From: Bacteroidales bacterium
GTDB taxonomy: Bacteria; Bacteroidota; Bacteroidia; Bacteroidales; GCA-2748055
Assembly (NCBI GenBank): GCA_016936975.1
Contig: JAFGWU010000039.1
Span: 21,024-85,023, forward strand
Direction of reading: 5' to 3'
DNA: 64,000 nucleotides
Positions within the stretch are counted from its first letter, which is position 1. Each line of letters opens with the position of its first letter. The translations under genes and the position numbers were made by a program. The notes under the pieces were generated by a model. That model was not told the DNA's origin. It did no database searches and saw nothing but the letters and a program-made list of their open reading frames with translations. This document shows positions 27,719 to 37,400 of the stretch, piece after piece.

Positions 27719-30469
27719 TCAATCTGTTTTGATGATCTTGCCTGTAACCGTTGAATAATTAAATAATACCCGGTAGAAATAAATGCCCGGATCAAGCGAT
27801 TCGGGAACCCAGGGCATGGTGTGACTGCCTGCCGGCATCTGTCCGCTGTAAAGATTTTCGACCAAACGACCGTCGACATTGAAGACCTGAATATCCAGAT
27901 TTCCGTTTTGAGGAAGATCAACCTGTAGTCTCATATGATCCCTGAACGGATTTGGATAGACGTTTACACTGAACTGGCCGCTGGTTGCTGATCCCGGTCT
28001 TTCTGTTGTTGCGAAATCCATATCGAATTCAGCCATGGTAAGAGCAGACCAGGTATTGTTACTGAATGCCCTGGCTTTAATCACTGTATTTTTATCAATA
28101 TAGACAGGATTGGAATAGAGCGTGGCAAATTCAGAGGTTCCTCCACCGATTTGTCTAGGGTCGTTGTCATCGGCAGCATAGTAAATATCTCCTGTTTCTG
28201 CAAATATTTCCAGATTTAACGGTTCTGATATCTCCCCGCCATAATGACTGAAGGTTGGTGCATCGATATCGGGGTAGAGTCCTTCATTCCTGAACTGCTG
28301 AAAAACGATATCCGAACGGTCGGGAAAATAATCCGATAAAAGGGCATTTTTTGCTACCAGCCAGTGGTCGTTTCTGGTATAAAGTTCTGCCACCTCATCC
28401 CGCGGTTGCACATCCCTCCGATAATCCCCCCACCTTGCACTTTCCGTAATAACAGCCATGTCCAGTTCATTTGCCAGTTCATTGAAACGATCAGCCGTGA
28501 CTGTGGCAGTCATTGCGCCTCCATCGAAGAAATGAGCCCTGAGGTGATCGGCAAAGCGCAGCCTGAACTCCTCATTTTGTTTCAGTTCTTTATATATGGT
28601 TGTGGGTTCACCCTGTATGTCATCAACCATGTTTACACTTTTATCCGTCAGGGAATTTTCCGCATCCCAGCTGAAAAATCTGAAACCAGCATCGTTCCTG
28701 ACCCTGTTTCTGGCTGCCAGCCAATTATTGTGATCCCAGTCGTTGTTACCTATATAAACATTTAAAATGATGTAATTTATCAGGTTATCCACGTCCAGCA
28801 GGTTTGAATACCCTGCATTCAGGGTTCCATCGGCATTTCTTCCCTGGATCCTGAAATATGCAGTATTGTCGGACAGGCCGCCACCCACCTGTGCCATTAA
28901 TTGATTCCAGGCTATCTGGTTTCCGTCCACCACATCATTATGGTCCTTCACCATATCATAATCCTCTTCCTTTCCGCCCCAATAAGATTCAGTAAAATCG
29001 TTATTCACTTTTTCCGTTACGCAATATACGCCCCAGTAAAGGCTATTCAGATACAGATGCACAAATTTGTTATGAGGAGAGAGATCTCCCATATCAAGCT
29101 GACTGTTTTTGGCGAATGGATCCTGGAGAAATGTAGTATTGATGCGCTGACTGACATTGTTATGCATCCACGAATAATTATATCCTGACCTCAGGATTAA
29201 CGTGTTAAAGTCATTGGTTGCATCACGATCGTCTGTAAAAAAATTATAGTTCAGCCTGGTTGGCCCGAATTCGCTTCTGAAGACTAGCCTGAAGGAGTGT
29301 TTCTGGCTGTTTTCAGGCACTCTGCTGTTTCCACCGTGGAGTTTGATCCCGCAGTTTATTTGAAAATCCGAATGGTTTTCCGGATCAAGATATTCCAGGG
29401 ATATTTGTCGTTCCCAGTCAATCCCCAGGGCACCGGCCCCTGAACTTCCGGTATAGATATAAATCCCGCCGCTTTCGGGGTCATCACTGTGTGAGAAAAT
29501 ATTCCCCGGATCGGTTACGACGGATAATGTTGGTATCGATGTAAGGGCTGTTTCCATCAGGAGAGCATAACCAGGGTCATTACAAACCTCCGGGTCCATT
29601 TCGTAGTCGGAGGGTGCATTGCCATCTGAAAATTTTAAGGGGCTCCATTCCTGCGGGTATCCTTCCGGATCATCGGGTTGTTGAAGAATATCTTCTATAA
29701 ACAGATAGGTATGGGTAATTACATCGCTGTACTGGCCGCTGTTAGTTACCGCAACTGCACTTAAGGGAGTTGTGGTTCCGATCTGGATGGGAGTGCTGTA
29801 TAAAGTACCGTTCAAACTGTTGGGGCGGCTGCCGTCAGTCGTATAATAGATAGCCAGATTTGCATCTGCCACTGAAAGCTGAACTTCAAAAGGCCCTTCA
29901 TAAAATCCCCTGCCTTTGCTGAAAACAGGAGTAAATACCTGGTTCCCGAGGGTGTTTTCACTTCCGGGTGTTGGTGTCTCCATAAAAGTGTGCTGGGAGG
30001 ATATTATTCCGTAAGAAACATCCTGTCTCTGGACCGGAAAGGTTGGCCCGTAGGAGTATGAGATTGTCCTGCCGTCAGGCTCTGTTAAAGCCAGGTATTC
30101 TCCCGAACCGGATAGTTTAAAGCTGGTGTGCAGGTTATTTGACGGATTGATCCTGTTTTTACCCGAGGCATAAATTACAAGGTATTCCCCTGCAACAATG
30201 GTAATATCCGGAAAGGTCCATTTATTCAGATTACCGGCATTATCGGTCAGATACCACCCCGTTAAATTAATATCGGATGATCCGGGATTATGGATTTCAA
30301 GCCAATCCGGGTAATCTCCGTCCTCATCCTGGAGTGTGGAACCGTTTATGGCCATGAACTCACTGATAAGTAATTTATGAGTGTCCGCAGCATAGAGGAG
30401 GTTTGAAATTGTCACTCCTGTTATTATTGTTAATATTCCCAGGTAATTTCTTTTAGTTTTCTTAAACAT
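27719..30469 (-). CDS. Secreted lamin-tail / CotH-kinase protein with T9SS domain
   Basis: The ATG at 30469 (MFKKTKRNYLGILTIITG) gives a normal signal peptide; the ORF-track start at 30502 is TTG and overlaps the upstream stop. About 916 residues. In order: a lamin-tail domain (about 30-155, ISEFMAINGSTLQDEDGDYPDWLEI), a chitobiase-like FN3 module (about 180-250, IYYTTDGSRPNS), a CotH kinase-like region (about 310-690; YWGVYCVTEKVNNDF, DWDHNNWLAARN, RFFSWDAENSL), a second chitobiase-like module, and a T9SS sorting domain (VNVYPNPFRDHM...GIYFYRVLF). Spore-coat CotH phosphorylates proteins; many bacterial relatives sit in polysaccharide loci with unknown function. The location is cell surface or extracellular. 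It lies between two cytoplasmic metabolic genes in one operon. Confidence 0.85.
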   Translation of the reverse strand: MFKKTKRNYLGILTIITGVTISNLLYAADTHKLLISEFMAINGSTLQDEDGDYPDWLEIHNPGSSDINLTGWYLTDNAGNLNKWTFPDITIVAGEYLVIYASGKNRINPSNNLHTSFKLSGSGEYLALTEPDGRTISYSYGPTFPVQRQDVSYGIISSQHTFMETPTPGSENTLGNQVFTPVFSKGRGFYEGPFEVQLSVADANLAIYYTTDGSRPNSLNGTLYSTPIQIGTTTPLSAVAVTNSGQYSDVITHTYLFIEDILQQPDDPEGYPQEWSPLKFSDGNAPSDYEMDPEVCNDPGYALLMETALTSIPTLSVVTDPGNIFSHSDDPESGGIYIYTGSSGAGALGIDWERQISLEYLDPENHSDFQINCGIKLHGGNSRVPENSQKHSFRLVFRSEFGPTRLNYNFFTDDRDATNDFNTLILRSGYNYSWMHNNVSQRINTTFLQDPFAKNSQLDMGDLSPHNKFVHLYLNSLYWGVYCVTEKVNNDFTESYWGGKEEDYDMVKDHNDVVDGNQIAWNQLMAQVGGGLSDNTAYFRIQGRNADGTLNAGYSNLLDVDNLINYIILNVYIGNNDWDHNNWLAARNRVRNDAGFRFFSWDAENSLTDKSVNMVDDIQGEPTTIYKELKQNEEFRLRFADHLRAHFFDGGAMTATVTADRFNELANELDMAVITESARWGDYRRDVQPRDEVAELYTRNDHWLVAKNALLSDYFPDRSDIVFQQFRNEGLYPDIDAPTFSHYGGEISEPLNLEIFAETGDIYYAADDNDPRQIGGGTSEFATLYSNPVYIDKNTVIKARAFSNNTWSALTMAEFDMDFATTERPGSATSGQFSVNVYPNPFRDHMRLQVDLPQNGNLDIQVFNVDGRLVENLYSGQMPAGSHTMPWVPESLDPGIYFYRVLFNYSTVTGKIIKTD

Positions 30470-30498
30470 GCCAAATAATAAATAGAAAAGAAATGAAT

Positions 30499-31320
30499 TC
30501 AACTTCCCAGCAATTCCCTGTATTCTGAAGGGGTCATGATATCACCTCCCATTGAAATTACCAGGTTGGCGATCTCTTCAACCAGGATGGAATTGTGTTC
30601 GGCGATTTTTCCCTGTCTGTAATAAAATGAATCTTCAAAGCCCACTCTCAAAACGGTTGTTCCCATGGCAATGGCTCCGGCCAGAAATGAGAAATCCACC
30701 ATTCCGTCATGGGTTAATCCCCAGTGTGCTCCAGTCTCAACAAGTGAAGAAATAAAAGTAAGGTTTCTCATATCTGCCTTCAATGCTCCTTTGATTCCAA
30801 AGCAGAAGTTAAAATGGAGCGGGCGCTCCAGAACCCCTTCGTTTGCGAGTTGAATGCTGGTTTCCACCATGCTCACATCAAAACACTCCAGTTCAGGCAC
30901 TACTAAGGTTTCCTTCATTCTTTTTGCCCAGTAACGTATATCCGGAAGGGTATTGATATATACCTCCTCTCCGAAGTTAATGGACCCCATATTCAATGAT
31001 GCTACTTCAACCCGGGGATCGGTCAGACAAACAGAACGTTCTTCAAGAGAGAGTTCCGCCAGCCCTCCTGTGGATCCCTGGATGACGATATCGGAACCGG
31101 CAGTGATCAGATCGAGTGTCCGGCTGAATTCCTTCATTTCGGAAGTTTGGCGGCCCTTTTCATCCCTTACATGAAGATGGACCATGCCGGCTCCTTTTTC
31201 TGCGCAGGCGATGACCTCCTCAGCTATTTCTTCAGGTTTCAGGGGGTTATTACAGCGATTCGGTACCGGTTTCCCGAAATGGCTTACCGGAGCCACAGTG
31301 ATCAGTACTTTTTTATTCAT
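30499..31320 (-). CDS. BKACE family enzyme (DUF849, beta-keto acid cleavage)
   Basis: 273 residues, cytoplasmic. TIM barrel of the 3-keto-5-aminohexanoate cleavage (Kce/BKACE) family: LITVAPVSHFG at the start, the zinc-binding GAGMVHLHVRDEKG with His48 and His50, IVIQGSTGG, and the late GTTVLRVGFEDSFYY. Family members react a beta-keto acid with acetyl-CoA to give acetoacetate and a CoA ester. Substrates differ widely, and many are short hydroxylated or charged keto acids. First gene of the operon with the CotH-type and DUF1537 genes, 46 bp after its -7 element. Lysine-fermentation partners (kamA, kdd) are absent, so the classical Kce role is unlikely; a sugar-acid pathway fits better. Confidence 0.88.
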   Translation of the reverse strand: MNKKVLITVAPVSHFGKPVPNRCNNPLKPEEIAEEVIACAEKGAGMVHLHVRDEKGRQTSEMKEFSRTLDLITAGSDIVIQGSTGGLAELSLEERSVCLTDPRVEVASLNMGSINFGEEVYINTLPDIRYWAKRMKETLVVPELECFDVSMVETSIQLANEGVLERPLHFNFCFGIKGALKADMRNLTFISSLVETGAHWGLTHDGMVDFSFLAGAIAMGTTVLRVGFEDSFYYRQGKIAEHNSILVEEIANLVISMGGDIMTPSEYRELLGS

Positions 31321-31366
31321 AGAAATAATGATGAAATGTGAAAAAGATTGGCATCATATTAATTTG

Positions 31367-31397
31367 CAAATCTATTGGTTTAAAATTATTTTTGCAA
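31367..31397 (-). promoter_or_regulatory. Promoter of the BKACE operon
   Basis: Minus strand TAGATTTG (31374-31367) is an exact -7 element, with TTG (31397-31395) exactly 20 nt upstream, the same arrangement as before GH78. Transcription would start about 40 bp before the BKACE ATG. Confidence 0.7.
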
Positions 31398-31410
31398 TAA
31401 AACGTTTGCA
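31393..31410. promoter_or_regulatory. Operator O1 (LacI-type), region B
   Basis: TGCAATAAAACGTTTGCA, identical to the site at 24260-24277. The identity extends several bases on the left and one base on the right. It overlaps the -33 element of the BKACE promoter. Confidence 0.65.
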
Positions 31411-31463
31411 TTTATTGCACGAAGATGCAATTTTAAGATATTGGAAATGAGATTATAATTAAA

Positions 31464-31477
31464 TGTAAACGTTAACA
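31464..31477. promoter_or_regulatory. Operator O2 (LacI-type), region B
   Basis: TGTAAACGTTAACA, identical to 24331-24344 and 64 bp downstream of the AAACGTTT of O1, as in region A. It lies 47 bp before the ATG of the GH138-like gene, where it could control plus-strand transcription. Between O1 and O2 the two regions also share TAAGATA at the same offset. Confidence 0.7.
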
Positions 31478-31524
31478 ACAAATAATGCACTTTTATCACT
31501 TCCCAAGTAAAAGACTTTTCAGTT

Positions 31525-34257
31525 ATGAAAAAAACCGGAATCATTTCTTTTTTTCTGCTTTTGATTATTCTGCTGGCAGGTTGCGGCAAACCAAAAAATG
31601 TCATTATCATATCAGGTAATGATGATCCGAAAACCCGCTTTGGAGTGGAATGGCTTTCCGCCAGGTTAGCTGAAGCAGGCTTCTCGGTAGAGGTTCGTAA
31701 TACCCCGGCCGACACTGTTCATCATTCAATCATTATCGGATTGAAAAAAGATGCTCTGGTAGACGAATTTCTCAGGACAGAAACCCTCGATTCGGTTCTG
31801 CTATGCGATAATCAGGAGGGATATACGCTGATTTCGGGAAGGTCCCGGACCATAATAGCGGGGAATGATCCTTCAGGAACACTCTATGGATGCATCGAGC
31901 TTGCAAACAGAATAAAGGAAAACGGAATAATTCCTGAGATAACATTTTCGGATTATCCCGGAATGGTTTTACGTGGTGCGTGTGTCGGTCTGCAAAAAAC
32001 AGAATACCTTCCGGGCAGGGGTGTTTATGAATATCCTTATACGCCTGAGAACTTCCCATGGTTCTATGATCAGGAATTATGGATACGCTACCTGGACATG
32101 CTTGTGGAGAACAGGTTCAATGCATTGTTCCTCTGGAACGGTCATCCGTTCGCATCATTGGTGCGTCTGGAAGATTATCCTTATGCTGTTGAAGTGGACA
32201 GCGTCTCTTTCAGAAAGAATCAGGAAATCTTCAGGTTTCTGACTCTTGAGGCCGAAAAACGTGGTATCTGGGTTATACAGATGTTCTATAATATAATTGT
32301 ATCAAAACCCTTTGCTGAGAAACACCAGATTAGAACCCAGGATCGATCCCGTCCAATTACGCCCTTGATATCCGATTATACCCGAAAATCTGTTGCGTCA
32401 TTCATTGAAAATTATCCGAACGTTGGTTTAATGGTTTGCCTTGGGGAGGCAATGAATACTTATGAGGACGATGTTGAGTGGTTTACCGGAACCATTATTC
32501 CGGGGATCAGGGACGGATTGGAATCAATCGGCAGTGATGTTGAACCCCCTCTGATCCTGAGAGGCCATGATACCGATGCAAAAATGGTTATGGAAGCTGC
32601 TTTGCCCCTCTATCATAATCTTTATACCGTCTACAAATACAACGGAGAGTCCCTGACAACCTACACTCCAAGGAATTCGTGGGCCGATATTCCTATGGCG
32701 CTCAGTGAACTCGGTTCCGTTCATATTTCAAACGTTCATATTCTGGCCAACCTTGAACCGTTCCGGTATGGATCTCCGGATTTTATCCAGAAAAGTACCA
32801 TTGCAATGCATGAAATACAGGGAGCAAACGGATTGCATCTCTATCCTCAGACCTCATACTGGGACTGGCCCTATTCTGCAGATAAAGTGGACGGGCGTTT
32901 GCTTCAGATTGAGCGGGACTGGGTATGGTACAAAGCGTGGGGCAGATATGCATGGAACAGTTACCTCGAGCGGGAGAAGGAAGCAGATTACTGGAGCAAG
33001 CAGTTTGAAAGTTATTATGGATGCAGGGGATATGGCAGGGAGATTCTCAAAGCCTATGAGGAAACTGGTGAAATTGCGCCGAAGCTTTTAAGAAGATTTG
33101 GTATTTCCGATGGGAACAGGCAGACTCTGATGCTGGGGATGTTTATGAGTCAGCTCGTTAATCCTTATAAGTACACAGTTTATGAAAGTTTCCTGAATTC
33201 AAACGGACCAGAGGGTGAGATTCTTATTGATTATGCCAGGAAGGAGTTTCATAACGAACCGCATAACGGTGAAACGCCGCCACAGATAATACAAGAGGTA
33301 ATGGATCATGCCGCTTCTGCCATTGAAGCCATTGAAAAAGCAGCTCCTCATGTTACCAACAATATCGAAGAGTTCGAAAGGCTCAGGAATGATATATTCT
33401 GCTACAGGGATATAGCCGGTTTTTACGCGGACAGGGTTAAAGCAGCCATGTTGATTTTGAGATACAGGTACTCCAGGGATCCGGAGGATCTCAAATCCGC
33501 TTTGCCGTTTATAGAGGCAAGTTTGCAGACATTCAAAGACCTTTCAGATAGAACCGAAGGCACTTATTTGTACGCGAACAGCATGCAGACTGCCCAGAGA
33601 AGGATCCCCATTTCCGGAAGAGATGGGAAAAATAAGACATGGAGCGAGTTGCTGGTTCATTATGAAGAGGAGATGGAAATATTTAACAGGAATGTTCAGA
33701 TGTTATCCGGTGAACCGGATTCTCAAGCAACCCGGAATTATGAAACCCTTATTCCTGCGCGGATAAAAGTTTTGGAGCCTGAACCGGAATGGTTCAAATA
33801 TGAAATGGGACAACAGGTATATTCCGACCGGAATTTCAGGATAGAAGCGTTTGCTCCTGAGTTGTTGAATCTGGAGGGTCTGAAACTTTCAATGGAGAGG
33901 CAGGTGAAAGAGGGCACCAGGATAAGGTTCAGAAATGAAGAACCGGTGAAGGTGCTGGTCGGTTATTTTAACGGGCACAGCTACTCCATCCTGTCACCCC
34001 CAACACTTGAAACCAATGCTAATGCGAATGATCGCGGACAGGCGGATATAAAAATAGCGAATGGATTGCATATTCCCGGGCTTTATCCTGTAAACATTTA
34101 CACGTATCTGTTTGAACCGGGGGAGAATATCCTGGAGCTGGGTGCCGGCAGGGTGATGGTACTGGGTTTTATGGATGGAAACCAACAGATCAGGGTTCGT
34201 GATGCTGGAATTGGAAGTGAAGAGGAGGAATTGCCCATCGATTGGTTATTCTATTAG
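31525..34257 (+). CDS. Alpha-D-galacturonidase-like lipoprotein (GH138 candidate)
   Basis: 910 residues with a lipoprotein signal (FFLLLIILLAGC). Residues about 25-140 form a GH20b/alpha-glucuronidase-like N-terminal domain (ILISGRSRTIIAGNDPSGTLYGCIELA style). Residues about 145-500 are a TIM barrel: YPGMVLRGACVGLQKTEYLPG, MLVENRFNALFLWNGHPF, FIENYPNVGLMVCLGEAMNTY, HISNVHILANLEPFRYGSP. A helical part and a C-terminal sandwich follow. I recognise the barrel as that of proteins annotated alpha-D-galacturonidase, the activity of GH138 on the RG-II backbone-linked side chain. The CLGEAM Glu is a plausible catalytic residue. GH138 is my best guess rather than certain. First gene of the long plus-strand block and under operator O2. 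Confidence 0.65.
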   Translation: MKKTGIISFFLLLIILLAGCGKPKNVIIISGNDDPKTRFGVEWLSARLAEAGFSVEVRNTPADTVHHSIIIGLKKDALVDEFLRTETLDSVLLCDNQEGYTLISGRSRTIIAGNDPSGTLYGCIELANRIKENGIIPEITFSDYPGMVLRGACVGLQKTEYLPGRGVYEYPYTPENFPWFYDQELWIRYLDMLVENRFNALFLWNGHPFASLVRLEDYPYAVEVDSVSFRKNQEIFRFLTLEAEKRGIWVIQMFYNIIVSKPFAEKHQIRTQDRSRPITPLISDYTRKSVASFIENYPNVGLMVCLGEAMNTYEDDVEWFTGTIIPGIRDGLESIGSDVEPPLILRGHDTDAKMVMEAALPLYHNLYTVYKYNGESLTTYTPRNSWADIPMALSELGSVHISNVHILANLEPFRYGSPDFIQKSTIAMHEIQGANGLHLYPQTSYWDWPYSADKVDGRLLQIERDWVWYKAWGRYAWNSYLEREKEADYWSKQFESYYGCRGYGREILKAYEETGEIAPKLLRRFGISDGNRQTLMLGMFMSQLVNPYKYTVYESFLNSNGPEGEILIDYARKEFHNEPHNGETPPQIIQEVMDHAASAIEAIEKAAPHVTNNIEEFERLRNDIFCYRDIAGFYADRVKAAMLILRYRYSRDPEDLKSALPFIEASLQTFKDLSDRTEGTYLYANSMQTAQRRIPISGRDGKNKTWSELLVHYEEEMEIFNRNVQMLSGEPDSQATRNYETLIPARIKVLEPEPEWFKYEMGQQVYSDRNFRIEAFAPELLNLEGLKLSMERQVKEGTRIRFRNEEPVKVLVGYFNGHSYSILSPPTLETNANANDRGQADIKIANGLHIPGLYPVNIYTYLFEPGENILELGAGRVMVLGFMDGNQQIRVRDAGIGSEEEELPIDWLFY

Positions 34258-34290
34258 TGGTAAAGCAGTGCTTAAATTGAATGAGACGAT

Positions 34291-34298
34291 TATATTTG
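34291..34298 (+). promoter_or_regulatory. Possible -7 element before the GH2 gene
   Basis: TATATTTG matches the Bacteroidetes -7 consensus TAnnTTTG exactly and lies in the gap 34258-34416, 118 bp before the proposed TTG start. No convincing TTTG lies at -33 (GTG at 34268-34270 has the right spacing), so the promoter is uncertain. Confidence 0.4.
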
Positions 34299-34323
34299 CT
34301 AATGTCTTGCCAGTCTGCGAGAA

Positions 34324-34340
34324 TATTCATTAAATGAATA
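34324..34340. repeat. Palindrome in the GH2 leader
   Basis: TATTCAT (34324-34330) and ATGAATA (34334-34340) are exact inverted arms around TAA, just downstream of the possible -7 element. It could be an operator or a weak hairpin; it does not resemble the AAACGTT operators. Confidence 0.35.
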
Positions 34341-34416
34341 ATTAACACATATCCTGGTGGATTTTCCAAAGAGATATTACTGTTGCCCTATAAAAAAAAA
34401 TCGTTCTGTTTTTCCA

Positions 34417-37400
34417 TTGAAACCTGTGGCAATTCTGTTTGCCTTGATTCTCCTATCTGCCTGTACAAACAATAAAGAGGTCCGGAAAATAATATCCCTG
34501 AATACCGGGTGGAAAAGTATCGCAATGGACTCTCTGTCTGAGTCTGACGGTATCTATTCCATTTCTGACTTTGACGATTCGGAATGGAAATCCGTTGATA
34601 TACCCCACAACTGGGATGACTATTACGGATATCGCCGGTTACGTCATGGAAATTTACATGGGGTTGCATGGTACAGGAGAGAATTAACAATAAATAAGGA
34701 GTCGGAAAACAGCCGCTATTTTTTATGGTTTGAGGGCGTCGGGTCCTATGCCACAGTCTGGATGAACGGAATGAAGGTCGGTTATCATGCAGGAGGAAGA
34801 ACCTCCTTCACAGTGGATATTACTGATGCAATTTCCTTTAACGGGGAGAACGTACTTCTCGTTCGTGCCGATCATCCCCCAAATATCAGGGATCTTCCAT
34901 GGGTTTGCGGAGGATGCAGTCCTGAATGGGGCTTTTCTGAGGGCAGTCAGCCGTTTGGAATATTCAGGCCCGTTCATCTTGTGGTCACTGCTCCAATAAG
35001 GATTGAACCGTTTGGCGTTCATGTCTGGAATGATGTTGGAGCCGGAAAGGTATCTGTGAACACACATATCAGAAATTACAGCCAGGTTCATGAAACTGTC
35101 TGTCTGGTTAGCCGGATTGAAGACAAGCAGGGTAAGATTGTCAGCAGGAAAGAAACAAAAACTGAAATTCGTCCCGGAGAAACCATAACCATTCAGCAGC
35201 ATTTCACTGATATCCGGCAGCCCCATCTCTGGTCCCCTGAGGATCCTTACCTTTATAAACTGGTGTCGCAGATTCATCAGAATAAAGTTAATGTTGACAG
35301 GACTGTTACTCAATTTGGAATCCGTTGGATTCATTGGGATATAGATGGGGATAGTGCAACAAACCGCTTTTATTTAAACGGGAAGCCCTATTTTATTAAT
35401 GGGACAGCCGAATATGAGCATCTCCTGGGGCAAAGTCATGCTTTCTCGGAAAAGCAGGTCGAAGCGAGAGTGGAGCAAATCAAATCTGCAGGTTTTAATG
35501 CGTTCAGGGACGCGCATCAGCCTCATAATTTAAGATACCAGCACTTCTGGGACAGTCTTGGCATCTTATGGTGGCCACAGATGGCGGCACACATATGGTT
35601 CGATAATCCCGCTTTCAGGGAAAACTTCAAAAAACTGCTATCGGATTGGATTATTGAACGAAGAAACAGTCCTTCAATTATTCTCTGGGGACTGGAAAAC
35701 GAAAGCACCCTTCCGGAGGATTTTGCCAGGGAATGTGCAGATCTGATCAGGCAATTGGATCCGACAGCCTCGATTCAGCGAAAAATAACAACCTGTAACG
35801 GGGGAACCGGGACCGATTGGAATGTTATACAGAATTGGTCCGGGACTTATGGTGGTGATCCCGCTTTATATGGTGATGAACTGATAAAACATGCGTTGAA
35901 CGGGGAATATGGAGCATGGCGCAGTATTGGATTGCATACAGAAGGAGAATTTGTGCAGGACGGGCCCCTGAGCGAAGAGCGGTTCTGCCTGCTCATGGAA
36001 TCAAAAATCCGTTTGTCCGATTCGGTAAGCAGTCAGTGTTGCGGGCATTTTCACTGGCTGTTTGCCTCCCATGAAAATCCTGGCAGGATTCAGGGGGGAG
36101 AGGGAATCAGGGATATAGACCGTTTGGGACCGGTAAATTACAAGGGACTGTTCACGATATGGGGGGAACCGACCGACGGATATTATTTGTACAGGTCGAA
36201 TTATGCACCGAAGGAGCATGATCCGATGGTTTATATCGTTTCACATACCTGGGAGGATCGGTGGATAAACAGCGGGATAAAAAATGGGATAAGGGTGTTC
36301 TCAAATTGCGATGAAGTCGAATTATTTAATGGGTCTGCCTCCCTCGGAAAAAAGAATAATCCCGGCAGAGGGTCTCACTATACCTGGGACAGTGTGGAGA
36401 TCAACAATAATATCCTTCATGCGGTGGGATATGTAAATAAAAGGAAGGCCGCTGAAGATTGTATCGTATTGAATCATCAGGATACAGCTATAAATATTGC
36501 GGATTTTGCCGGAAATGATATATCCGTTCCGAAGGAAATAAAAGGGCATCATTATCTCTATCGTGTCAACTGCGGAGGGCCGGATTACACAGATCGTTAC
36601 GGACATAAGTGGATGGCCGATCTGCCGTACGATGGAACAAAATCCTGGGGATCGGTTTCATGGACCGGTGATTTCAGGGACCTTCCTTCAAATTACGGAA
36701 GCCAGAGATACACCCGTGATCCCATAAAAGGAACGCTTGACTGGCCCCTTTTTCAGACATTCAGATACGGCCGGCACCGGTTAAAATATCATTTTCCCCT
36801 CCCGGATGGAGACTACCTGGTGGAGCTCTTTTTTATTGAACCCTGGTATGGAACGGGGGGAGGAATAGATTGTGAAGGATGGCGCGTTTTTAATGTGGCA
36901 TTCAACGGGAAAAACGTGATTAATGATCTTGATATATGGAGAGAAACAGGTCATGATCACGTTCTGAAAAAAACCATCCGGACCACCATCGACAGTGGTT
37001 ATCTCGAGATTTCATTTCCGGAAGTGTTATCCGGACAGGCCGTAATTTCAGCAATAGCCATTTCTACGAAGGATAAAAAGATCCTTCCGGTGCCGCGATC
37101 CACTGGATTGATTAAAGAGTTACTCAGTAAAAATGGTGAAATAAAAGGGCAGTGGACAATTCAATACTGGTTATCAACCGGAATAAGAAATTATTCTGAC
37201 GAAAGATCCGCGTTTTTCCACCTGCCTCCGGAACTTCACGGAGCGGAGTGGATCAGGACCCCTTGCAGCAAAGCTAATCTGCTTTTCGGCACTTCAGTCG
37301 CAATTGTTCCGGATGAGGATGTTGATCTTTTTATCGGTATACCCGGAAATCATCCTGGGCCTTACAGCTGGATGGATGGCTTCATTAGAACTGGTGAAGT

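Noticed and set aside
30499-31320. BKACE as part of lysine fermentation
   Set aside because: None of the other fermentation genes are nearby and the operators link it to glycan genes.
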